Shown here: in pieces, positions 1 through 7,224 of the stretch
Layout: the number at the start of each line of letters is the position of its first letter
How positions within the stretch are numbered: position 1 is the stretch's first letter
Source: Lachancea mirantina
Lineage: Eukaryota > Ascomycota > Saccharomycetes > Saccharomycetales > Saccharomycetaceae
Assembly: GCA_900074745.1 (NCBI GenBank)
Contig: LT598468.1
Location: forward strand, 1,240,001 to 1,304,000
Direction: 5' to 3'
DNA length: 64,000 nt
Translations under genes and position numbers: made by a program
Notes under the pieces: model-generated
What the model saw: the letters and a program-made list of their open reading frames with translations, nothing else
Told to the model about the DNA's origin: nothing
Database searches by the model: none

Positions 1-2390
1 CCGAAACTTGCCCGAATGTCGTTAATAGTCTCACCATTCTTACCAATAATTCTGGAAACAGCTTCAGCTGGAACGGTGATGACAGTCTGGTGACCATTCT
101 CAATTTCAAAGTCGAGTAAAGCCTTGAGTTCCTCGTAGGCCTTATTGACCCCTCGGGAAGGTCCTCTCACAATAACAGTCTCACTTTCGCGACTATCAGG
201 GAATTTAATGTGCACGCTATACTTTTCCTGAAGACGGTTGCAGTTAGCACCTCCAGCCCCAATCATTCTTCCCTGGTATTTAGCTGGGACAAGAAGCTCC
301 TTGCTTGTAACATCGGCCCATTTCTTTGCCTCTGCCATAACGTGCGCCTTCGCATGTTCAGCATTGAAAAGTAATCCAATCACTGTGACTTCATTCGAAT
401 TGTTTTCACTTTCTTGAGAAACGTCTATTTGACATCCAAAGCCCTCACGAACAGCGGCGAGACTGGCACCTTTAGTTCCAATAATTCTCGATACAGAGTT
501 TGTTGGGATGGTAAAAGAGAGCTTCGATTTTTCGGAAAACGTGTCTCGTATGCTTTTCAAAGCCTTAGACACAAGCTTGACAGAATTTTCGTCGCCTCTG
601 AAAGTGATTTGACCTTTAGTTGGCTTATGCAGTTTAATTTGAACGTGACCATCCTCTGATGATATGTCTTGTTCAAGCAATTTGCGAGTGACAGCCGAGA
701 TCGAAAGAAGCGAATCTTGAATCTCTTCATCTAAGTCTTCTACGACCAAAGTCAGCTTCTTTTGTTCTTCTCGAATCGAATCCAAAGAACCGTTTGCCTC
801 CTTCAAAAGAGCTTCCAGTTCATCTTCAGAAGGTCTAAACTCGTCATCGGATATTTGAGCAATCAGAATGATGATATCTGAATCTGGGTATAGCTCTCCC
901 AGTTGCACGAAGCGAGCTTTGTCCTCATTTTTCTGAAGGATACGCTTGATGTCATCATGGAAGAGTTCATTATCCAAGTCAGAGATTTCCATTATTTGAG
1001 ATACAGTAAGGTCGTTAACCAAATTAATGATTTCTTTGCGAACTGCCTTCAAATCGCTACTGTGCTCAGTAGTTGAGGTAACCATGACTGACACGGAGTC
1101 ATTTCTGATGAGCTCGTCCGGTGATGGAAGCGTGATTTTAACAAATGGGAATTTTTCTTGTAGACTGTTCAAGACATTGTATTTGTCAAAGTACAATGCA
1201 ACGTTTTTAGCGTGAGAAATGTTTTTGCCGTGAGCTTTTGAAATTTCCAAACTTTCTACAACGTATTTCTTGGAGGATGAACGAGCGAAAAGAAGTGCCC
1301 CATCAATTCCCTCCTCAGTACCCATAAAGAGAACATTTTCGCTCCCATCGGTCGGTAGTTTGACAACAACTCCAAATTTATTTTTAATTTCTGTCGTGTC
1401 GATCAAAATCTGGAATTTGTTTGGGATCTGAACAGTCTTCTTTTGAATCGCAGAGTTCAACTGTTGGAGGTATTTTTGAATGTCAAGCTTGGTGGCTTTG
1501 GCCAAATCACGCTCACCAGAAATTGTGATTTTACCTTCTTTCTCATTGTAATTGACAGCCACATCATTTTTCGAGCCGTCAAGGTGAACAAATGCTCGCA
1601 AATTGGTCTCTACATCCAGCAGGGCTGTGATGGATTTCGTCTCTTCCTTGACAATCGCCAAAATCTTTGCCTGTGCGATCTTCACGGACTCCAGATCACC
1701 GTTGATGGTAACATTGACCAAATAATCGTCTAGATCTGGGTCGAAAGAATCTTCTAGGACTGTCTTCCCAATCTCGATCTTCACGTCCAATGGTTCCGAT
1801 ATTTCGCGAATCTTTCTACCGCCAGCACCAATGATGGCAGCCCGCGTCTTCGATGGAACCTGAATTGTCGTGGAAACAGGTTTGGTCAATTTTTTCACAA
1901 TCTCTCTTCTAGCGGCCTTAACCTTGTCGGGAATACCAAAAATCAGGAAAGTTCGACTGTTTTTCGACAAGGTCGACTCGACAGAAACGTCATGCGCCTG
2001 CTTGACGTGTTGAACAATACGAGAGAATTCTACCTTGGATATCGAGAGCTGCGATTGCAAATCCAGGGTGAATGCCTCTTGAATCGTTTTAGACCGAGCA
2101 GGTTTGGCCGACAACGCTGAAGATGGCGTAGGAGACCTCGATGATGACGCAGGCGTTACTGGCGTTTTCATGTTGGGTCCCCAAGACACTTTAGGCGATG
2201 CAGCATAAAAGGCGCCGGATCCCAGGGCTGGGAAGTCCGCTTTCGTTGGAAGGGGCTTTTCCGCAGCCTCTGGCTCGGTATTTTCTGCTTCTTTGCCGAG
2301 GTTCTCCTCGCCCACAGAGCTTGGTGGAGTCTCAATGGACAATTCCGCATCGGTAGACGTCGTGATATTCTCGGTTACGGGCTCAGACAT
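1..2390 (-). CDS. SCP160: Scp160/vigilin multi-KH RNA-binding protein (partial, cut by left window edge)
   Basis: The frame stays open from an ATG at 2390 down to base 1, giving about 796 codons of a protein that is usually about 1,220 residues, so the C-terminal third is missing here. The acidic N-terminus (MSEPVTENITTSTDAELS) is followed by serial KH domains. Their GxxG loops are visible, for example IGAGGRKIREI near residue 190 and IIGKNGETINDIR at the window edge. In yeast Scp160 is a polyribosome-associated, ER-enriched RNA-binding protein that affects translation of codon-biased mRNAs, ploidy maintenance and pheromone signalling. Its position beside two PRY genes matches S. cerevisiae YJL080C-YJL079C-YJL078C, which supports the call. 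The gene looks intact within the window. Orthology is seen from sequence and synteny; function is from the family. Confidence 0.95.
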   Translation of the reverse strand, partial: MSEPVTENITTSTDAELSIETPPSSVGEENLGKEAENTEPEAAEKPLPTKADFPALGSGAFYAASPKVSWGPNMKTPVTPASSSRSPTPSSALSAKPARSKTIQEAFTLDLQSQLSISKVEFSRIVQHVKQAHDVSVESTLSKNSRTFLIFGIPDKVKAARREIVKKLTKPVSTTIQVPSKTRAAIIGAGGRKIREISEPLDVKIEIGKTVLEDSFDPDLDDYLVNVTINGDLESVKIAQAKILAIVKEETKSITALLDVETNLRAFVHLDGSKNDVAVNYNEKEGKITISGERDLAKATKLDIQKYLQQLNSAIQKKTVQIPNKFQILIDTTEIKNKFGVVVKLPTDGSENVLFMGTEEGIDGALLFARSSSKKYVVESLEISKAHGKNISHAKNVALYFDKYNVLNSLQEKFPFVKITLPSPDELIRNDSVSVMVTSTTEHSSDLKAVRKEIINLVNDLTVSQIMEISDLDNELFHDDIKRILQKNEDKARFVQLGELYPDSDIIILIAQISDDEFRPSEDELEALLKEANGSLDSIREEQKKLTLVVEDLDEEIQDSLLSISAVTRKLLEQDISSEDGHVQIKLHKPTKGQITFRGDENSVKLVSKALKSIRDTFSEKSKLSFTIPTNSVSRIIGTKGASLAAVREGFGCQIDVSQESENNSNEVTVIGLLFNAEHAKAHVMAEAKKWADVTSKELLVPAKYQGRMIGAGGANCNRLQEKYSVHIKFPDSRESETVIVRGPSRGVNKAYEELKALLDFEIENGHQTVITVPAEAVSRIIGKNGETINDIRASF

Positions 2391-2801
2391 GTCAGATCGG
2401 GACAAAACGGGGAATCAAAGGGTATATTTCAAGTAAGAGTAAATTGGAGTTTAAAGCTCCTATTCGTGGTGTAACACTGCTGAAATTGGGAGAAACACAA
2501 AATCAAAGGGACTCAATGTCAAACTATTAGCTCAATTGCACCGTCAGAGCACGAGCAAATGCTTAATTGAGTTTGTTTGAAGCACTCTGAGTAAGTACTA
2601 GATTTAAGGTTTCTGAAAAACAGCGTGTTTTCCAAAAATTTTTCACCTTGATTTCGGTTTGAAGTCATGTGATTTCATTTCAGTCTCGTTAACTGAATCA
2701 CTCAACCATGCCATAATAATGCCAATTTGAACAGCGATTAGCTTCTGATCAATAGAAAAGTCTCTATGATATGTGCAACGTTTAGCGAGTGTTTAAGCTC
2801 A
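2391..2801. other. Intergenic: SCP160 upstream region and downstream flank of the PRY-like gene
   Basis: About 410 bp separate the SCP160 start from the stop of the next minus-strand gene. The region is AT-rich and holds the presumed SCP160 promoter. I see no tRNA-like, repeat or conserved coding signal. Confidence 0.6.
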
Positions 2802-3587
2802 TCAAGACACATTTTGTCGATATTGGCCTGCGACGTTCCCAGGTGAATAATAATTGCAGATTGTGTATTGTCCGTAGTATGACCCACAGTAAATTTTCCC
2901 ACAACCCACTTGGCTAGTATTTTTCCACACCAGCTGAGTGAAATGACCTGTTTGTTCTGAAAAGCCGGGATTGTCGAAGTTGTATACTTTAATCTCATCA
3001 TACCATGCATACAACGCCGCCGTCGTATTGAAGCCCAAAGCGATATTTTCCCCGTACGGGGCACCCGAGTGTTTTAAAATCCCATTGCAGTTATATTGGT
3101 CGGCATAGTTTTGGGCATAGTTCTGGAGCTTAGCAGACCACTGGAGCGGGGGGGAGTTGTGTTTTTGTCTTAGAAAGTTGTGGACGTCAAGTATCTCATC
3201 TTGGAAATTTGTTGTGGCAGAGTCGCTATTTTGAACTTGACTAGCTGTACTCGCAACACTTATAGTTGGGATTGCTGTCTCTGCCACTGAAACAGCTGTT
3301 TTACTAACGTCAGATATTGTGACCGGATTGATGATAGTAGCTCGAAGTGTCGTCCATCGGGTCTCCGCTGGTAAATTAGTTTTGATTCTGTCGACGCTCG
3401 GGAAAAAAGTGCCTAGAACAATGGCGCCCGATACCATTGTGTTGATAAAAAACCAAGTTAAGCAAAAAGCGTGACACATCCTCAAAACCACCATACCCAA
3501 TTCCTGTGGTTTTTTGTCTGGGCCTGCATGATGCATTCTTTTATTCGAATACATGAATCCTGCTGCTTCAAGCGCGTTTGAGAACAT
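2802..3587 (-). CDS. CAP-domain (PRY/SCP/TAPS) protein, divergent, possibly membrane-anchored
   Basis: 261 codons from the ATG at 3587. The C-terminal 130 or so residues form a CAP domain, with the hallmark segments HNFLRQKHNSPPLQW, HSGAPYGENIALGF, GHFTQLVWKNTSQVGCG and YTICNYYSPGN. Yeast Pry proteins bind and export sterols and related lipids. The N-terminus is unusual: it starts with about 30 polar residues, then a hydrophobic stretch (from MVVLRMCHAFCLTWFF, about residues 32-63), and there is only a short linker instead of the long Ser/Thr/Pro region of typical Pry proteins. If translation starts at Met32 (position 3494) the hydrophobic stretch would act as a signal peptide; from Met1 it could be a type II anchor. 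It is tandem with the next PRY gene on the same strand and occupies the PRY1 slot next to SCP160. CAP identity is clear; the start and localisation are uncertain. Confidence 0.85.
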   Translation of the reverse strand: MFSNALEAAGFMYSNKRMHHAGPDKKPQELGMVVLRMCHAFCLTWFFINTMVSGAIVLGTFFPSVDRIKTNLPAETRWTTLRATIINPVTISDVSKTAVSVAETAIPTISVASTASQVQNSDSATTNFQDEILDVHNFLRQKHNSPPLQWSAKLQNYAQNYADQYNCNGILKHSGAPYGENIALGFNTTAALYAWYDEIKVYNFDNPGFSEQTGHFTQLVWKNTSQVGCGKIYCGSYYGQYTICNYYSPGNVAGQYRQNVS

Positions 3588-3876
3588 ACCGCATCTTCGT
3601 CCCTAAAAATTTCCATTCCGGTTTCATCTTCGTCTCACCAGTACTGCCAAGCGAACGTTGTAACCACTATTAACAATGGGTCCGTATGTTGTTTTACATT
3701 TGTCTCCTATGAGTTACACTGTAGGACAGTAGTCACGAGATCGCAACGACAGAATGTTTAACCCAGATAGCGAGCGGTGGCATTAACGTGACGTTGAAAT
3801 CATACACTCGGTTTAAAATAAGAACTATCTAATATACAATTTTAGGATGGTGGCAGGGAAACTTTCCTGAAATTTC

Positions 3877-4827
3877 TTATGCGAGAGGTTCGACATTTTG
3901 TGGGAATTCGCCGATGAAGTTTCCGGCACTTTGGTAGGAGCATACGACGTAGTTACCCCATTCATTGTTGCAGGATTTGATTCCACATCCAACCTGGGTT
4001 GTTGATTTCCAAACGACCTGCGTGAAATGACCAGTGGAGGAAGAGAAACCTGGATTCGACCAGTCGTAGCTGCTAATTTCGCCGTACCAAGCGTCTACGG
4101 TTCCGGTAGCAGAGTAACCCAAAGCGAGGTTTTCACCGTATGGACCGCCAGAATGGGTCAAAGTACCAGAACAGTCGTAGTTGTCAGCGTAGTTTTGAGC
4201 GTACGACGCCAGAGTGTCTGACCAGCTCAAAGAAGGAGTGTCCTTATGCAGGGCTCTCTTGGAGTTGTGTTCGTTCAAAATGCTGTTCTGGAAGTCTGAG
4301 CTGGGCGAACTGGAGCTAGGGCTAGAGCTGCTTGCGGTGCTAGATGGTGTGGGAGAACTGAAAGGAGTAGCGGTGGTCGATGGAGTCGAGGTTGTTGCTG
4401 GAGCGGAAGTGGATTCGGCAGCCAAAGACGTCGAAGGTGACAACGTGGTCAACGGAGTGCTAGAGGCACTGGGAGATGCGACAGAGGCTATGTCCTCGAC
4501 CTGCTGGAGCAAAATAGACGCACTCGAGCTTGCCGAAGAACCTGGCGAAGCTGACGAGGAGGGTTGAGCGCTGCCGTAGGTTGCAGTGACGGTGACAACA
4601 GACCCGGACGCGGAACCAGAACCAGAAGGAACAGGGTCGACACTGGCAGACGTTGCGTATGCAAGAGAGGTCACATATGAGGTGTAAGTGGACCCGTCTT
4701 GCACGCCGACGATGCCCTCGACGTATGCGGTTTCTTGTTTGTGCACGTGCTGGGTAACAGTGACAGCTGGAGCTGCGATCGCAGTGCCGGCAGCAGCGGC
4801 GATAATGGCGGCGTGGGAAAGCTTCAT
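3877..4827 (-). CDS. PRY1: Secreted CAP-domain sterol-binding protein, Pry1/Pry2-like
   Basis: 316 codons from the ATG at 4827. The N-terminal signal peptide (MKLSHAAIIAAAAGTAIAAP) is followed by VTVTQHVHKQETAYVEG, a segment resembling the start of S. cerevisiae Pry1/Pry2. A low-complexity Ser/Thr/Pro linker (about residues 60-175, probably O-glycosylated) leads to a CAP domain (about residues 180-312) with HNSKRALHKDTPSLSW, HSGGPYGENLALGY, GHFTQVVWKSTTQVGCG and the final QNVEPLA. There is no hydrophobic GPI-type tail, so it should be secreted, unlike S. cerevisiae Pry3, whose chromosomal slot it occupies. Known role of the family: binding and secretion of sterols and acetylated sterols. It is tandem with the divergent CAP gene downstream, 289 bp away, so a local duplication is likely. 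A TATA-like stretch (TTTATATC) lies about 115 bp upstream. Which PRY paralogue is the true orthologue cannot be settled here. Confidence 0.88.
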   Translation of the reverse strand: MKLSHAAIIAAAAGTAIAAPAVTVTQHVHKQETAYVEGIVGVQDGSTYTSYVTSLAYATSASVDPVPSGSGSASGSVVTVTATYGSAQPSSSASPGSSASSSASILLQQVEDIASVASPSASSTPLTTLSPSTSLAAESTSAPATTSTPSTTATPFSSPTPSSTASSSSPSSSSPSSDFQNSILNEHNSKRALHKDTPSLSWSDTLASYAQNYADNYDCSGTLTHSGGPYGENLALGYSATGTVDAWYGEISSYDWSNPGFSSSTGHFTQVVWKSTTQVGCGIKSCNNEWGNYVVCSYQSAGNFIGEFPQNVEPLA

Positions 4828-5210
4828 TGTTCAGGTGTTAAGCGTAAAGTAAAGGAATGAATGCAAGTTGGGAAAAACGCTTTTCGCCTGGCCTCTGAGT
4901 TTGAAAAACTGTGGCATGTTGGAACAACTGTCCCTGGAGCCTTTTATATCGTCCAATCCACGAGTTTCAGATCCATGCGATCTGCGACAAGCCCCGGTTT
5001 CGCGTGGCCAGCCATCGTTCCTGGACGTTTCTTCACCGCCACGAATTCTCGATTCGGAACATGAAGAGTAATCATGCAGACGCGAAATTACTTTTCGTGG
5101 GCAGATCGGTTGCTACCTGGTGACGAAACTCGAAATTTGCAATCTCTAACCTAATATGGACATAGAGAGTCCAGCTTCTAATTACAGGCTAAATCCATGG
5201 ATACTTCCGT

Positions 5211-5240
5211 AGCGACCGCGGCCAGCGGGCAGCGGTCGCT
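5211..5240. repeat. GC-rich inverted repeat with a competing hairpin
   Basis: AGCGACCGC at 5211-5219 is the exact reverse complement of GCGGTCGCT at 5232-5240, leaving a 12-base loop. An alternative hairpin, GGGCAGC (5227-5233) with GCTGCCC (5238-5244) and loop GGTC, overlaps it and is mutually exclusive. The repeat stands out from its AT-rich surroundings, about 390 bp upstream of the Pry1-like gene. It could be a transcription-factor site with CGG/CCG half-sites or just a structured relic. Confidence 0.6.
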
Positions 5241-5666
5241 GCCCTCCAGCAAACCTACAGATGGACACAGCTTATTGATCACCTTCCACCCATAGCCAGA
5301 AACAATACATAAAAGCCCTTACATAATCGCATCTTACGAAGGTCGTGGTAAGCTACTCGCTTACATAACCAAGATCTTCCATGCATGTTTATGGGCTTTT
5401 TTGCCAATTAACGTATGGCTGTTACCGTATTGGGACGAAAGTCCAGATGCACCTTGCCCGATATGGAACTCCGAAGCTTGCAGGAGCCGTTGATCGAGCC
5501 AGCATGTTTTTTATGCTATAGATGATTTGCGAAGTTATGCGTCTGCGCCAGCCACCTAAAAGTGTATTTGGTAAAATATTGATCTAGACCATATCTTGAG
5601 AGGTATGCCATGTTACGTTTTACCTTGATATTTTTGCCTGTGAACTGCCAAATCAGCATTGCAATT

Positions 5667-5708
5667 GCGAAGCAGAGGCGAAGCAGATGCGAAGCAGATG
5701 CGAAGCAC
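5667..5708. repeat. 11-bp tandem repeat, about four units
   Basis: Units GCGAAGCAGAG, GCGAAGCAGAT and GCGAAGCAGAT are followed by a partial unit GCGAAGCAC. Three full head-to-tail copies and a fourth incomplete one are read directly. The array is intergenic, about 250 bp upstream of tRNA-Ala, with no obvious function. Confidence 0.85.
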
Positions 5709-5963
5709 TCAGGGCTAGAACTCGCGATGTCTCAACCACAAGTGTCAGCCTGGTACCAGCCGAAATATTTAACGCGTAATGGGGGCAATGTGAACGGTGA
5801 GGCGAAACACCCAGCAGTGTATTTCGCCTCATAGAGTTTATTCCTGACCTGGTAAAGCAAACAAAGCCGTGGCTGGATCACGACAAGGCAACCTGTCCAG
5901 GGAAAAAATATGGTCAACGAATCTGAGTATGTAGTCATCTAATGCATTCTCCTCCACCCTTTT

Positions 5964-6036
5964 GGGCGTGTGGCGTAGTTGGTAGCGCGCTCCCTTAGCA
6001 TGGGAGAGGTCATCGGTTCGACTCCGGTCTCGTCCA
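5964..6036 (+). tRNA. tRNA-Ala (anticodon AGC)
   Basis: The 73-nt sequence is nearly identical to the classic yeast tRNA-Ala(AGC). It begins GGGCGTGTGGCGTAG, has the anticodon loop CTTAGCATG, the T-loop GGTTCGACTCC and ends CTCGTCCA. The G3:U70 wobble pair that identifies alanine tRNAs is present, as is the odd U6-U67 mismatch known from yeast tRNA-Ala. It is intronless. Internal A box (TGGCGTAGTTGG) and B box (GGTTCGACTCC) serve as the Pol III promoter. Confidence 0.98.
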
Positions 6037-6043
6037 TTTTTTT
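6037..6043 (+). terminator. RNA polymerase III terminator of tRNA-Ala
   Basis: A run of seven T residues begins immediately after the discriminator base of tRNA-Ala, the standard Pol III stop signal. Confidence 0.85.
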
Positions 6044-6182
6044 ATTTTCCAGCTCTCATTGGTCTCACGTGATCCTGCCGTCTAGATAACAATTTAAAGG
6101 TGGCGACGTGATCGGTTTATTTAAGGTTTGAAGCTTTGAATCTTTGTGGGAACAGTCTCGAGAGAGTTGAGTTCTGAATCCA

Positions 6183-7115
6183 ATGCAAGAAATCTACGTT
6201 CCGACTGGGCAAAGCTATGGTTTTGTCAAGCTGACACTAGTCAACTCATATGCTAACATCTCGCAGGTTTGCAAGTACTTTCAAGGCATACAAGACACGT
6301 TCTCTGCCGAGCTTGAAACCTGTGAAACCATTACTCAAAATCTGAAGATCAAGTGTGTTTCGCATGCGAAATGTGCTAAATGTCCCTTCTACATCTTGGA
6401 ATTCAACGACGTGACCCAGGGTTTCGCCGTCTGGAAATCCGGCGGCGAGTGGAAGTTGGGTGACATTATAGCGTCACTCTACGATACAAAAACACAACTG
6501 CCCAAGACTGGCGGAACTGATACGTCCTCTATGAAAACAATGCTTTTTAAAGCCCAAAACAACAAGAAACACGACCCAGACGCGGTATGGAACAGCCTAA
6601 GTAAGCTCCGCGTTGATTGGGCGAAATTCGATATTTCTGGTTTTTGGACGCAACTCGACGATTTGCTGGTCAACGAAGTCGGATCGCGGCATTGTGACAG
6701 CTACGCAGAGCTGGTCTCGTCTTTACAATATAGAAGTTTTGTTGTGATCGCATTACTAAAGTCAAAAGTTAACAAAAACAAGCAAGAGTTGATCAGCGCG
6801 CTGGAACGCTACAACGATCAAATGCACTCTCAATACGCGAATCGTGGCGAGGGCAGTGACGGCGGTGACAGCGGAAACAGCGAGTCTGACAAAGAAATTC
6901 GCGAGCCGTCCCTTTTCGACGATACTGCAGAATTGAAAAAAGACTACATCTTTTCTTCTAACCAGTTGGCAACTAATTTTCAAAAGCATTTTAGATGTGC
7001 AGCGGAGAACTTTGAGACCTTCGGCGTGAAAAAGCCGAGATTTAGAACTCCTGCCCCCTGCCGTGTAACAAAAATTAGAGGCAATTCGAAAACAAACCTG
7101 AAAAATCTTGCATGA
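6183..7115 (+). CDS. Orphan protein with a Cys cluster; function unknown
   Basis: 310 codons from an ATG at 6183 to a stop at 7113-7115, with normal codon use and no competing frame. I do not recognise it. The N-terminal 100 residues contain a cysteine cluster (KIKCVSHAKCAKCPFYILEF) followed by a tryptophan-rich segment (FAVWKSGGEWKLGDI). This weakly recalls the C...CPF...W pattern of FAR1/AFT/MULE-derived zinc domains, but the terminal His pair of that family is not visible, so this is only a suggestion. The middle is mixed helical sequence. Residues about 215-245 are Gly/Ser/Asp-rich (RGEGSDGGDSGNSESDKE), and the basic tail (VKKPRFRTPAPCRVTKIRG) could be nuclear or nucleic-acid binding. It sits between tRNA-Ala and the convergent PHR1, a position with no S. 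cerevisiae counterpart that I know. It may be a lineage-specific gene. Confidence 0.6.
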   Translation: MQEIYVPTGQSYGFVKLTLVNSYANISQVCKYFQGIQDTFSAELETCETITQNLKIKCVSHAKCAKCPFYILEFNDVTQGFAVWKSGGEWKLGDIIASLYDTKTQLPKTGGTDTSSMKTMLFKAQNNKKHDPDAVWNSLSKLRVDWAKFDISGFWTQLDDLLVNEVGSRHCDSYAELVSSLQYRSFVVIALLKSKVNKNKQELISALERYNDQMHSQYANRGEGSDGGDSGNSESDKEIREPSLFDDTAELKKDYIFSSNQLATNFQKHFRCAAENFETFGVKKPRFRTPAPCRVTKIRGNSKTNLKNLA

Positions 7116-7224
7116 ACTACAAGTTTATCGCGTAGGCATGAACTAGCTAATATGAGGCACATCTCATCCCTTTGCCACCAAATTCTGCTTATATATACGG
7201 TATTCGATAGGCAATTGCATATTC

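Larger units (their letters stand above)
4828..5963. other. Intergenic 1.1 kb: PRY promoter region and flank of tRNA-Ala
   Basis: No convincing gene. The right-hand part contains an 11-bp tandem repeat and an ACGCGT at 5772-5777; the left-hand part contains a GC-rich inverted repeat. Three short overlapping frames at 4861-5123 lack any recognisable protein character. tRNA flanks often carry transposon remnants, but I could not identify any terminal repeat or coding fragment. Confidence 0.5.

Noticed and set aside
4861-5123. Three overlapping short frames upstream of the Pry1-like gene
   Set aside because: All three overlap in different frames in a promoter region; no protein character.
4828-5963. 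Retroelement remnant beside tRNA-Ala
   Set aside because: No terminal repeats or recognisable coding remains; the position alone is not evidence.
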